Assembly: GCA_030064795.1 (NCBI GenBank)
Contig: JASJEI010000299.1
Location: forward strand, 1-28,253
DNA length: 28,253 bases
Direction: 5' to 3'
DNA from: Pleurocapsa sp. MO_226.B13
Lineage (GTDB): Bacteria > Cyanobacteriota > Cyanobacteriia > Cyanobacteriales > Xenococcaceae
Both the position numbers and the translations under genes were made by a program. Positions 1-8,243 of the stretch are shown here, piece after piece (position 1 is the first letter of the stretch; every line of letters begins with the position of its first letter). The notes beneath the pieces were generated by a model that ran no database searches, was not told where the DNA came from, and saw only the letters and a program-made list of their open reading frames with translations.

Positions 1-1
1 G

Positions 2-205
2 ATGCCTCTTGATGTTCGCACTTGGGATTGTCCTAGTTGTGGGACTACAGGCATCGATAGAGACATCAATGCTGGGAAGAATATACTCGCCGCAGGGCTT
101 GCGGTGATTGTCTGTGGAGCGGACATAAGACCTGATAGACATAGTTCTAGAGGGCAGTTGCGAAAAACTTCTACTGGAAGAAAGAAACAGAAACCTAAAT
201 CGTGA
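2..205 (+). pseudogene. tnpB: TnpB (IS200/IS605 OrfB) C-terminal end, cut by the window edge
   Basis: This is the C-terminal end of a TnpB-type RNA-guided nuclease from an IS200/IS605 element. The visible 67 residues carry the second half of the treble-clef zinc finger (W-D-C-P-S-C-G) followed by the family block D-R-D-I-N-A-x-K-N-I-L. In TnpB proteins this block contains the last RuvC aspartate. A basic tail (RKKQKPKS) ends at the TGA at 203-205. TnpB proteins are usually about 350-400 residues, so most of the gene lies to the left of the window and whether it is intact cannot be judged. I list it as a partial or broken gene only because of the edge. The first ATG in view is probably an internal methionine. 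The right end of the element follows immediately. Confidence 0.85.
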
Positions 206-276
206 GGTTTAGGAATCCCCCGTTAGACCGCTCAAGCGGTTAACGGCGGGAGGATGTCAATAACTAGGATATTTTG
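120..276 (+). ncRNA. Probable omega RNA (reRNA) overlapping the tnpB 3' end
   Basis: TnpB nucleases use an RNA whose scaffold overlaps the tnpB 3' end and the right end of the element, with the guide read from the flanking DNA. Here the hairpin at 220-246 fits the scaffold. If the element ends at 260, the guide would begin at 261 (taactaggatattttg for the first 16 bases). The 5' limit given is a guess. Presence of the RNA is inferred from family knowledge, not from a promoter signal. Confidence 0.4.
206..260 (+). mobile_element. Right end (RE) of an IS200/IS605-type element with subterminal hairpin
   Basis: Directly after tnpB is an imperfect palindrome. CCGTTA and ACCGCT (220-232, with one bulged G) pair with AGCGGT and TAACGG (235-246) around a two-base loop. 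It is followed by GGCGGGAGGATGTCAA. IS200/IS605 elements end in such a subterminal hairpin, and the final TCAA matches the right cleavage tetranucleotide known for IS608, so I place the boundary near 260. The exact boundary is inferred. There are no inverted terminal repeats or target duplication, as expected for this single-strand 'peel and paste' class. Confidence 0.65.
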
Positions 277-383
277 TTAACCAATTTTCCAAAACCCATA
301 ACTCAGTATTATAGTTAGGTAAAAAAATACCTATGTTGGTAGCAGTGTAATAGTTTAGATTTTAGTTAAGTTTTATATTACCC

Positions 384-1397
384 ATGATTACTTGCCCCAG
401 TTGCAATCATCAAAATCCAGAAGGATCTTTGCAATGCGAAAATTGTTATACTCCCCTGCCAGCCAGCACTAGCTGTCCTAATTGCGGAGCATCTGTACAA
501 ATTGATGCTACTTTTTGTGGTCAGTGTGGTTTTAATTTACAGGCAGAAAATCCACTTAGTGCGACTTCTCTGGAAGAAACAGCGGTTGGCTCTTTGCCAG
601 ATACCTCTTTTGAGGAACTACCTTCGACTGGTGAAATTCCCATGGCTAGTACTGAATCTGATATCTTACCTGAAACCTCAATGTCCTCCCCAATTGCTAG
701 TCCTTGGGACGAGGAAGAGGAAGATCTCACCTTTGGACAACCACAACCAGTATCCAATACCGAGCCTACAGAAATGATGGATCCCATGGCTTCTGTCCCA
801 GATTTTGATTCATTGACATCAGAGGCAAATGAAATGCCCAACGCGGTACAAGAGTCTGTCATGCCTTGGGAAGCAGAATCTCCAGATCTAGATTCAGACT
901 TTGAGCCGACTCAAGTTCCACCAGAAGATTTGGAATCAGCCAGTTTTACAATACCAGAAGAACCAGAAGTACCTGTAAACAATAAAGTTCCAGAACCTCA
1001 ATCGGTTCCCGCTTCTAAACCAAAGAGGGCTGCGGTAAGTAATGTCAGTGGAGCAACTCAACTACAGATACAGACAGCTAGTCTACTCCATCTACAAAGC
1101 AATACTACCATCGAAATCCCCGACAATTTGGATGTGGTTCACATTGGTAAACCCAATGGTCAAATTCCGCCAGATATCGATGTTGCTGGTTTTCCCGATT
1201 CTGAGGTAGTCTCGCGAGTTCATGCGGATATCAGAATTGAAGGAGATGCTTTTTATATCGAAGATATGGGTAGTTCCAATGGAACTTATATCAATCACGC
1301 CCCCCTACTTAGGGGGAATCGCCATCGACTACGACCGGGCGATCGCCTGGCTTTAGGTAAGGGCGATCTAGTAACTTTTATTTTTCAGCTTCATTAG
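384..1397 (+). CDS. Double zinc-ribbon and FHA-domain protein
   Basis: The protein has 337 residues. The N-terminus holds two zinc ribbons: C4/C7 with C18/C21, and C31/C34 with C45/C48. A long acidic, proline- and serine-rich linker without clear fold spans about residues 52-235. A C-terminal FHA domain covers about residues 245-337, with the hallmark S-R-V-H-A near 275 and S-S-N-G-T-Y-I-N near 297. FHA domains bind phosphothreonine peptides, so a role in Ser/Thr kinase signalling is likely; the partner is unknown. The usual first-strand G-R is G-K here, in the stretch H-I-G-K-P-N-G-Q-I-P-P-D-I-D-V, which I recall as typical of cyanobacterial FHA proteins. No Shine-Dalgarno sequence is evident before the ATG. 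The IS end lies 123 bp upstream. The gene converges on the secreted-protein gene at 1438. Confidence 0.85.
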   Translation: MITCPSCNHQNPEGSLQCENCYTPLPASTSCPNCGASVQIDATFCGQCGFNLQAENPLSATSLEETAVGSLPDTSFEELPSTGEIPMASTESDILPETSMSSPIASPWDEEEEDLTFGQPQPVSNTEPTEMMDPMASVPDFDSLTSEANEMPNAVQESVMPWEAESPDLDSDFEPTQVPPEDLESASFTIPEEPEVPVNNKVPEPQSVPASKPKRAAVSNVSGATQLQIQTASLLHLQSNTTIEIPDNLDVVHIGKPNGQIPPDIDVAGFPDSEVVSRVHADIRIEGDAFYIEDMGSSNGTYINHAPLLRGNRHRLRPGDRLALGKGDLVTFIFQLH

Positions 1398-1437
1398 ATA
1401 ACAAATCATTACAAGAAAATAAAAATTTTCTTAAGTA

Positions 1438-2136
1438 TTAGCGTAAAGCTAAATTGGTTTGTAGAGTCAGGTCTAAATCGTTGTTGGGGTCGATGGAAAC
1501 AAGTTCTGCTTCGTTTCCGCCCAGCAACAAGCCAGCGACTGCGCCAGCCCCAGCCCCGCCTAAAACTTCTATAAAGTCAATATCGCCAAAGATTTCCGAA
1601 AGAACCGTAGCAGCAGCAGCACCGATCGCTGCTCCCTCTAAAATATCTCCTGCGTTCGCGCCTTTTTTGACCGTTTCTCTGCGAGTTATCACATCAGAAA
1701 CAGCATCGATCGGTTGGGTCGTACCGTCAGGAAAGACTAATTCTTCAGCTTGGAAAAAAGAACCAAATTCGCCTTCATTTGGTTGAATTTGACCATCAAT
1801 TTCGCTGCCGTAGGGAATTAGGGTATTACCTCGGTTATCCCTGACGTTTGCTGCTACATATAAGGTAACAGGAACGGTTTCTTCAGGGGTAACTAAGATT
1901 TTTTCTTCGTCGTATTCTACAGGAATCACAAAACCCCTGGGAACAGTATTAGGAGCAACGTCGAAATTGCGATTTGGTTGTCTGGGTGGTTCGTAGGTTC
2001 GTCCTCTACTTGGTTGCGGGGGAAAAAGTTGTGCTTGGGCAGGAGTTATATTAGCAAAGTTAACAATTGTTGCTGCCGAAGCAGTCAGGGTCATGAAGAT
2101 AGAGGTGGTTATTTTAGAGTATTTTGCGTTAAACAT
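1438..2136 (-). CDS. Secreted glycine-rich protein of unknown function
   Basis: The 232-residue protein begins with a Sec signal peptide: a basic start, a hydrophobic stretch at about 11-29, and A-Q-A before a likely cut at residues 35/36. The mature part has a proline- and arginine-rich segment (about 38-62), then a beta-rich region with Y-G-S-E-I-D-G-Q-I and P-D-G-T-T. Next is a Gly/Ala stretch (about 165-210, containing GAAIGAAAA and GGAGAGAVAGLLLGG) resembling a glycine-zipper membrane or oligomerisation segment. The layout loosely recalls the periplasmic beta domain of TrbI/VirB10-like proteins, a label such cyanobacterial proteins sometimes receive, but no conjugation genes are nearby. 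I do not recognise a specific function. An outer-membrane or periplasmic location is inferred. It is transcribed divergently from the lytic transglycosylase. Confidence 0.75.
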   Translation of the reverse strand: MFNAKYSKITTSIFMTLTASAATIVNFANITPAQAQLFPPQPSRGRTYEPPRQPNRNFDVAPNTVPRGFVIPVEYDEEKILVTPEETVPVTLYVAANVRDNRGNTLIPYGSEIDGQIQPNEGEFGSFFQAEELVFPDGTTQPIDAVSDVITRRETVKKGANAGDILEGAAIGAAAATVLSEIFGDIDFIEVLGGAGAGAVAGLLLGGNEAELVSIDPNNDLDLTLQTNLALR

Positions 2137-2276
2137 AACTAGGCAAAAATATTTCTCTTAATGGATATTGGTTATGAGCAATTGACGCAAAGCTTTTAAT
2201 TAGAGTTCCAAATTCAAGCTATCCCCGTTCTTGGTAAGCATTTCCTTATTTTCGGTACAAAAGAACAGAATCACCC

Positions 2277-4496
2277 ATGTTAGAATCCCACGCACACTCT
2301 CAACAAAAACTCAATCAGCATAAAGTCAAGGTTTGGTTGTTACAGCGCAAAAAGTTAGTTTTATTTGTCTTGTTAGGTGGTAGCTGTTTAATTTGGCAAG
2401 GTTATCATAGTTGGTTTTTTCAGTCAAAAACACAGTCAGAATCAATTCCAGAATCATCGGCTTTGCTCGATTTGCGGACTGTTACTGCTACGGCTAGAGC
2501 ATCCCAACTCAAGGCTATGGTGGAAGAAAATAAGCCAGTAGACAAAAAACAGCCAACATCAATACGCGATCGCTACCGCGCCCGTTATTTACTAGGTTCG
2601 GATCTGGTGCAACAACAACAGGGAAAGTTAGCCCTTACTTATCTTCAAGGGTTGGGCAAAGATTATCCTTTGCTACGCCCTCAAATTCTGTTCAAAATTG
2701 CCCAGGCTTATCAACAAAACCAACAAGAAAATGCTGCCCAAAGAACCCTTAAGTATTTAATTCAAAGCTATCCCCATCATCCAATTACAGCTAACGCCTT
2801 GTTGTTAGTCAGAGAAAATAAAGCGCGACATCAAGCTAGACTAATTCGAGAATTTCCCGCCCATCCCCTCACTCAAAAACTTGCCCGTCAAGGTTTAAAG
2901 CAAAATCCCGATCGCTTTGAGCTATTACTGCTATTGGCAAAATACAGTCGCGACTCTGACTTAAATCCAGTTCGCGATCGCCTGGTACTAGAATATCCAG
3001 CCCAACTAACTCCTCAAGATTGGGAAGCGATCGCTGATGGTTACTGGCGAGAAGCAGAACATCGTAAAGCTGCCGATGCCTATCTATATGCGACTCCTAC
3101 ACCCCGCAATTTATTTCGTGCTGCCAGGGGGTTTCATCGCAATGGCAATTTTGCTACGGCCAAACGAGCCTATCAAAGATTACTCAGAGAATATCACGAT
3201 GCCAGAGAAGCAGGAGAGGCTTTAATCCATTTAGCCAGTATTTCTAGTGGTGACGAAGCAATAGTCTATTTAGAAAAAGCGATCGCCAAATTTCCCCAAA
3301 CTGCCCCTGAAGCTTATCGTTCCAAAGCGATCGTTCACGAACGTTTTGAGAAGAATCTAGCAGCCGATCGTGCCCGCAATAAATTATTAAATCAACATAG
3401 TAATTCCAATGCTGCTGCCGAATATCGCTGGAAAATTGCCCAAAAACTAGCAACAAACGGAAATAAACAGGAAGCCTGGCAATGGATGCAACCTGTAGTT
3501 CAATCTAGCTCCAAATTAGAACCAGATTTTGCTCCCAAAGCCCTTTACTGGACGGGAAAATGGTCAACAGAAATTGGTAAATCGGCTGCTGCCAAGACGG
3601 TTTTTAATCGGGTAATCGAGCAATATCCTCAATCATACTGGGCATGGCGATCGGCAGTAATGTTGGGTTGGGATGTCGGCGATTTTGAGCAATTGCGTCC
3701 TCTGACTCCTTCTTTAGATTTGGCACAAATTTATAGTCCTTTACCCATCGGTTCGCCAGCCTTACAAGAACTGTATTTACTAGGGCAATATCATGATGCC
3801 TGGTTGATGTTGCGATCGGAAATAGAACAACCGCAACAGCTTTCTGTTAAGGAACAATTTACCGAAGGCGTATTAAGAATCGCGCTCGGTCAATATAGCC
3901 AGGGAATGCAAGAAATCTGGGACTTAAAGAAAAGAGACAATCCTACCGAAAGGAAACAATGGCAAGCCTTGCGCCAGACTACTGCTTATTGGCATAATTT
4001 ATTTCCTTTTCCCTATCAAGACTACATTCTCAAATATGCTCGACAAGAAGAAATCAATCCCCTGTTAGTTGTGTCTGTAATGCGTAAAGAATCTACTTTT
4101 GACCCAGAGATCGATTCCGTGGTCGGTGCAGTAGGTTTGATGCAAATTGTACCCCCCACTGCTAGTTGGGTTGCTCGACAAATACAGTTACCAGAATATT
4201 CTCTGACCGACCCCGAAGATAATATCAAAATTGGTACTTGGTATCTCAAACACAATCATCATCGTTATCAAGATAGTTCTTTATTGGCGGTAGCTAGTTA
4301 TAACGCTGGAACGGGTAACGTTAATACTTGGTTAAATAGATATGACCTCAAAGACCGCGATCGCTTTGTCGAACAAATACCCTTTGCCGAAACCAAAGAT
4401 TACGTTGAAGGGGTATTTGGCAACTATTGGAATTATCTACGACTCTATAACCCTGAAATTCGTCAGCAAGTAAATTCAATTCTCAACGATGGATAG
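2277..4496 (+). CDS. slt: Soluble lytic transglycosylase (Slt70-like) with TPR-like repeats
   Basis: The protein has 739 residues. One N-terminal hydrophobic span (about 27-45, after a basic stretch) should anchor it in the inner membrane with the rest in the periplasm. Residues about 100-560 form alpha-helical TPR-like repeats such as A-x-x-x-Y-x-x-L-x-x-x-Y-P, the superhelical part of Slt70 enzymes. The C-terminal SLT domain (about 580-710) has R-K-E-S-T-F with the predicted catalytic acid E605, then G-A-V-G-L-M-Q-I-V-P-x-T-A, and A-S-Y-N-A-G-x-G-N-V. These enzymes cleave the MurNAc-GlcNAc bond of peptidoglycan with formation of 1,6-anhydroMurNAc. The length is close to that of the family. 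No ribosome site is obvious. A heptameric repeat cluster starts two bases after the stop. Confidence 0.93.
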   Translation: MLESHAHSQQKLNQHKVKVWLLQRKKLVLFVLLGGSCLIWQGYHSWFFQSKTQSESIPESSALLDLRTVTATARASQLKAMVEENKPVDKKQPTSIRDRYRARYLLGSDLVQQQQGKLALTYLQGLGKDYPLLRPQILFKIAQAYQQNQQENAAQRTLKYLIQSYPHHPITANALLLVRENKARHQARLIREFPAHPLTQKLARQGLKQNPDRFELLLLLAKYSRDSDLNPVRDRLVLEYPAQLTPQDWEAIADGYWREAEHRKAADAYLYATPTPRNLFRAARGFHRNGNFATAKRAYQRLLREYHDAREAGEALIHLASISSGDEAIVYLEKAIAKFPQTAPEAYRSKAIVHERFEKNLAADRARNKLLNQHSNSNAAAEYRWKIAQKLATNGNKQEAWQWMQPVVQSSSKLEPDFAPKALYWTGKWSTEIGKSAAAKTVFNRVIEQYPQSYWAWRSAVMLGWDVGDFEQLRPLTPSLDLAQIYSPLPIGSPALQELYLLGQYHDAWLMLRSEIEQPQQLSVKEQFTEGVLRIALGQYSQGMQEIWDLKKRDNPTERKQWQALRQTTAYWHNLFPFPYQDYILKYARQEEINPLLVVSVMRKESTFDPEIDSVVGAVGLMQIVPPTASWVARQIQLPEYSLTDPEDNIKIGTWYLKHNHHRYQDSSLLAVASYNAGTGNVNTWLNRYDLKDRDRFVEQIPFAETKDYVEGVFGNYWNYLRLYNPEIRQQVNSILNDG

Positions 4497-4497
4497 A

Positions 4498-4532
4498 GGA
4501 ACAAGGAATAAGGAACGAGGAATAAGGAATAC
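4498..4532 (+). repeat. Heptanucleotide tandem repeat, five units of GGAAYRA
   Basis: Five consecutive 7-base units read GGAACAA, GGAATAA, GGAACGA, GGAATAA and GGAATAC, starting just after the slt stop codon. Short tandemly repeated heptamers (STRR sequences) are known from cyanobacterial spacers. The same unit recurs at 10490-10531. Confidence 0.85.
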
Positions 4533-4595
4533 AGCCTTTTGCACGACTAAGAACGTAGATTGAGCAAATTCAATTTGTGGAACAGCCGATCCATC

Positions 4596-4625
4596 CATCT
4601 GCGTTCATCCGCGTTCATCTGCGGA
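4596..4625 (+). repeat. Decamer tandem repeat, three units of CATCYGCGTT
   Basis: Three successive 10-base units read CATCTGCGTT, CATCCGCGTT and CATCTGCGGA, followed by a HIP1-like GCGATCGC. They lie in the spacer between the convergent slt and surE genes. The motif resembles a widely dispersed 'ATCTGCGTTCATCTGCGG' intergenic repeat. No function is evident. Confidence 0.7.
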
Positions 4626-4675
4626 CGCGATCGCCAGTTACCTCAGAGATCCAAGGTACTCCGCTGTATTTCCTT

Positions 4676-5485
4676 TTAATCTAAATTGACATCAAATAGA
4701 TCTTGTTGATAGAGATGTTTGACGATAGTCACATCAGTCAGATTGTATTGTAGAGGGGTAATGGTGATATAGCGATCGCGGATAGCTTGGACATCAGTCA
4801 AGATATGAGGCGGTAAATTAAGATCTTCTGGTTGTTCGATATCTTCAATGATTTCTCCCTCCAGCCAATAATAACTTTTGCCCCTAGGATCGAATCTTTT
4901 CTCAAATTTTTCGATATAACGTCGTAAACCCTGGCGGGTAACTAATACTCCTGCTATTTCTGAAGCTGGTAAAGAAGGAATATTGATGCTTAATAATGGT
5001 GCTTGGGGATAATCTATACCCGATAGTTTTTCCACTAATTTACAGGCAAAATCTGCTGCTGGTTGAAATTCAAATTCCCTAAAACTTGCCAGACTAAACG
5101 CCACACTGGGAATGCCTTCTAATACCCCCTCCATGGCAGCGGATACCGTTCCCGAATAAAGTACATCAGTACCTAAGTTGGGACCGTGATTGATCCCCGA
5201 AAATACAAAGTCGGGGCGAGTTTTCAAAACGGCACTGAGAGCAAATTTTACGCAGTCTGCGGGAGTCCCCGAACAAGACCAAGCGGTGACGCGATCGTCA
5301 AAAACAGAATCAACCTCTTTAGCTCTGATCGGTAGATGTAGAGTTAAACCATGTCCCGTAGCAGAACGTTCGCGATCGGGACAGACAACCGTTACCTGAT
5401 GACCAGCCTGGGCCAAAGTATTAGCCAATGTACGAACGCCCAAAGCAAAAATACCATCATCGTTACTAATTAAGATATTACTCAT
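4676..5485 (-). CDS. surE: 5'/3'-nucleotidase SurE
   Basis: SurE is a metal-dependent phosphatase that removes phosphate from nucleoside 5'- and 3'-monophosphates and short polyphosphate. The 269-residue length fits the family. The N-terminal I-S-N-D-D-G (D9, D10) and E-R-S-A-T-G-H-G with S41 are the metal and substrate motifs, and F-S-G-I-N-H-G-P-N near residue 100 supplies the conserved Asn. [11 protein letters not shown] follows, as in other SurE proteins. The start at 5485 gives the canonical M-x-I-L-x-S-N-D-D-G beginning, so it is secure although no strong ribosome site precedes it. The gene stands alone on the minus strand. Confidence 0.96.
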   Translation of the reverse strand: MSNILISNDDGIFALGVRTLANTLAQAGHQVTVVCPDRERSATGHGLTLHLPIRAKEVDSVFDDRVTAWSCSGTPADCVKFALSAVLKTRPDFVFSGINHGPNLGTDVLYSGTVSAAMEGVLEGIPSVAFSLASFREFEFQPAADFACKLVEKLSGIDYPQAPLLSINIPSLPASEIAGVLVTRQGLRRYIEKFEKRFDPRGKSYYWLEGEIIEDIEQPEDLNLPPHILTDVQAIRDRYITITPLQYNLTDVTIVKHLYQQDLFDVNLD

Positions 5486-5781
5486 CGATCGAGAAATTTA
5501 TTCTTTAATGAATGTCAAGAAACTTGAGTTATTACAAATATATTTTTAAACTAATGTTAATAGCTCAGCGATAAATTGAGATTAGCTAAATCCCTAGGTA
5601 GATTACATTCTAAAATTTTAAGTAGTGCATATAGCAATGCATAAATTACTAATTTTGCTCTTAAACAAATAATGAACTGTAAAAGTTTAAGCTGCAAACC
5701 TATTTTCGCCAGTCGGCAAAATTCGTCTTGAGCAGAGCAAAACTTAATCCTCAACCAAATTTTTCTCTGGAGCGCGTAGCA

Positions 5782-6339
5782 ATGATTAAATCAAATTTAT
5801 TCATCTCAACCATAACAGGGTTAGGCATATTGCTTGGAACTTTCTGGATAAATACTCGACCCAGCAATGCTCAAGATCGCTTCTTTTGTGACGAAAAGGG
5901 AATGTTTACCACAGTTCATACCGAAAGAGGCTCATTACCTTTGATTCATTGGATAGATCGTTCTTTTCCCCCGCCTTTTACCCCCGCTCAACGCTGTCAA
6001 ATTGTCTCCCAGCGATTTCAGAAATTTGATAACAATGGAACACTTAAATATATCAAGGCAGATATAATTAATAATCTTCCCGCACTTTGTGTAGCAGCTT
6101 ATCCAGGAGGTTCTTGTTTGCCCGATGGACTGCTAGTCACCTTTAAACCAGGAACAGACCCCAATAAAACTCTAATCAAGCTTTTAGACCAAAGAGTTTG
6201 GGCTACAGGAAGCGATCCAATTCGTTTGAGTAGCGGTTCTAACCAGTCAGCCTCAAGCGAGGAAACCATAATTTCTGAGGTAAATGGAGAAACCTACGTC
6301 AACATGGAGATGTTTCTCAATTGGAACGGTCAACAATGA
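5782..6339 (+). CDS. COP23-domain secreted protein
   Basis: I chose the ATG at 5782 over an in-frame upstream start because GGAG sits at 5769-5772, nine bases before it, and because it yields a normal signal peptide: a Lys near the N-terminus, a hydrophobic core at about 6-22, and S-N-A before a likely cut at residue 30. The 185-residue product matches the COP23 family, named after a 23-kDa circadian oscillating membrane protein of a unicellular cyanobacterium. Family features seen are F-x-C near the mature N-terminus, the hydrophobic segment around P-L-I-H-W, A-Q-R-C-x-x-V-S-x-R-F near residue 70, and a C-x-A...G-G-S-C pair. Biochemical function is unknown. The gene ends 72 bp before a secreted protease-WD40 gene on the same strand, so co-transcription is likely. 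Confidence 0.85.
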   Translation: MIKSNLFISTITGLGILLGTFWINTRPSNAQDRFFCDEKGMFTTVHTERGSLPLIHWIDRSFPPPFTPAQRCQIVSQRFQKFDNNGTLKYIKADIINNLPALCVAAYPGGSCLPDGLLVTFKPGTDPNKTLIKLLDQRVWATGSDPIRLSSGSNQSASSEETIISEVNGETYVNMEMFLNWNGQQ

Positions 6340-6411
6340 GCATTTAGTCGCCAGCTCGCCATCTATTAAACCAATAGACCAATATATTTAAATTTTTATT
6401 GACAAGCTTCT

Positions 6412-8193
6412 ATGAAATTTCAGCAGCAACTTTCAGTCGCGATCGCTTCAGTCGCGATCGCCTTAATGCAGCCAATGAAAGCGGTAGCTCTCAACGCCAG
6501 AGAAATTAGTACTATTGCTAGAGATATTACCGTCAAAGTAATTCAAGCTCAAACAGGTAACAATGGCTCTGGAGTAATTATCGAACGTAAAGACGATGTT
6601 TACTCAGTATTAACTAACTACCATGTTGCTGGAGAAGATGGAGTGTATCGGGTACAGACTCCTGATGGTACAAAACATCCAGTAGCTGATAAACAAGAGC
6701 TTCCTGGTTTGGACTTGATGATTCTTACCTTTGAAAGTGAGGAAAAATACGCGATCGCCGATTTGGGTAATTCTGATGAAGTTGTTCCCCTACAAACAAT
6801 TTTTGTGGCTGGTTTTCCTGCAATTCAAAATGACTTAGATCTAGTATCGGGACAGGTTAGGAGTATTAGAGAGGATGTTTTAATTAATCCAGAAGAAAAT
6901 GAAGGCTATGCTCTAGTTTATTCCAATCAAACTTTACCAGGAAGTAGTGGTGGTGCAGTAGTAGACGAAGATGGGCGTTTGGTCGCAATTAACGGTGAAA
7001 CAGAAAGAGATCCGATCACGGGGAGAGATCTTAGCCGAGGCATCCCGATTAATATCTATCTATCTGCTATTGAGGAACTAAGACAAGAAAATGAAATAGC
7101 AGAAGCAGAAAAACAACGGATTGCCGAAGAAAAACGGATTGCAGCCGAAGAAGCGAGACAAAAAGCGGCGATCGCCGAAGAAAAACGGTTAGCAGAGGAA
7201 GAGGCAGCAAAAGAAGCAAGAGAACGCCAGGCAGAAGAACGAGAACGCCAGGCAGAAGCAAACAACGATAAGGTAGCTATTTTACCCCCCAATAATTTTC
7301 CGACCAAATATCTATTAGCCAGCGATCTCGAAGGGCATAAAGACATCGTACATAGCGTAGTCCTAAGTTCGGATCGACGACGAGTAGTGACGGGTAGCTG
7401 GGATAACACGATCAAAGTTTGGAATGCCCAGACTGGTGAGTTGGAGCAAACTCTGGTGGGACACGAAAGCGTAGTTAACAGTATCGCCCTTAGTTCGGAT
7501 GGCAATACTCTAGTTAGTGCTAGTGACGATACCACCCTCAAAGTTTGGAATCTAGAGACAGGGGAATCAAGACAAACTTTGACTGGACATAATGATGTGG
7601 TCAATAGCGTGGCAATTACTCCTGATGGGAAAACCGCCATTAGTGCCAGCGATGATGAGACTATTAGAGTTTGGAATTTAGAAACTGGCAAATCAGAACT
7701 CACCCTTACAGGACACGAAGATTGGGTTAATAGTGTTGCTATTAGTGCTAATGGGCAAACTCTAGTAAGCGGTAGCAGTGATGAAACGGTTAGAGTTTGG
7801 GATTTAAATAGTGGCAAATTAGAGCGGACTCTTCAAGGTCATACCGATGTCGTTTCTAGCGTTGCAATTAGCCCCGATGGAACGACCATTGTCAGTGGCA
7901 GTGATGATGAAACTGTCAAAGTTTGGCATTGGCAAACCTGGGAACTAAAGCATACTTTTGATTCTCCGTCAGGATGGGTTAATAGCGTGGCAATTAGTCC
8001 CGATGGCAAAAAGGTCGTCAGTGGTAGTGATGATTCGATAATACGAGTCTGGAGTCTAGAAGACTATCAACCCCTGGCCGTGCTTGAAGGTCACAGTGAG
8101 ATGGTAGCTAGTGTGGCATTGAGCTTCGATGCTTCAACTATTGTTAGCGTCAGTGGTGACAAAACCGTTAAAATTTGGCAATTGCAGAATTAG
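6412..8193 (+). CDS. Secreted trypsin-like serine protease fused to a seven-blade WD40 propeller
   Basis: The protein has 593 residues. An N-terminal signal sequence contains the duplicated block SVAIA-SVAIA. Residues about 30-205 form a trypsin-like protease domain with a visible triad: H71 in T-N-Y-H-V, D101 in G-L-D-L-M-I-L, and S179 in G-S-S-G-G. A charged, Glu/Arg/Ala-rich coiled coil follows (about 220-288). Seven WD40 repeats fill the C-terminus, with G-H-x-x-x-V-x-S-V and V-W-N marks; the sixth has lost its G-H. Seven blades make one closed propeller, probably a protein-binding platform that presents substrates or anchors the protease. All catalytic residues are present, so it should be active outside the cytoplasm. 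It probably forms a transcription unit with the COP23 gene upstream. Confidence 0.92.
   Translation: MKFQQQLSVAIASVAIALMQPMKAVALNAREISTIARDITVKVIQAQTGNNGSGVIIERKDDVYSVLTNYHVAGEDGVYRVQTPDGTKHPVADKQELPGLDLMILTFESEEKYAIADLGNSDEVVPLQTIFVAGFPAIQNDLDLVSGQVRSIREDVLINPEENEGYALVYSNQTLPGSSGGAVVDEDGRLVAINGETERDPITGRDLSRGIPINIYLSAIEELRQENEIAEAEKQRIAEEKRIAAEEARQKAAIAEEKRLAEEEAAKEARERQAEERERQAEANNDKVAILPPNNFPTKYLLASDLEGHKDIVHSVVLSSDRRRVVTGSWDNTIKVWNAQTGELEQTLVGHESVVNSIALSSDGNTLVSASDDTTLKVWNLETGESRQTLTGHNDVVNSVAITPDGKTAISASDDETIRVWNLETGKSELTLTGHEDWVNSVAISANGQTLVSGSSDETVRVWDLNSGKLERTLQGHTDVVSSVAISPDGTTIVSGSDDETVKVWHWQTWELKHTFDSPSGWVNSVAISPDGKKVVSGSDDSIIRVWSLEDYQPLAVLEGHSEMVASVALSFDASTIVSVSGDKTVKIWQLQN
6432..6461 (+). 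repeat. Perfect 15-bp tandem duplication containing HIP1
   Basis: TTCAGTCGCGATCGC occurs twice head-to-tail (6432-6446 and 6447-6461). Each copy carries a full HIP1 octamer and encodes S-V-A-I-A in the signal-peptide core of the protease-WD40 gene. Confidence 0.9.
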
Positions 8194-8243
8194 AGATTTT
8201 AGAGATTAACGATCTCAAATATTAACTTTAATCTGAAACAATC

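Noticed and set aside
1413..1432. A+T-only inverted repeat between the convergent FHA and secreted-protein genes as a bidirectional terminator
   Set aside because: AAGAAAAT/ATTTTCTT has no G-C-rich stem, so termination is doubtful; left out of the feature list.
5557..5754. 65-residue minus-strand frame upstream of the COP23 gene
   Set aside because: It overlaps the COP23 upstream region in A+T-rich DNA, has no ribosome site and no recognisable protein pattern.
7056..7817. 253-residue minus-strand frame opposite the protease-WD40 gene
   Set aside because: It is a shadow of the repetitive WD40 and coiled-coil codons; the Ser/Leu-rich product follows from the plus-strand repeat.
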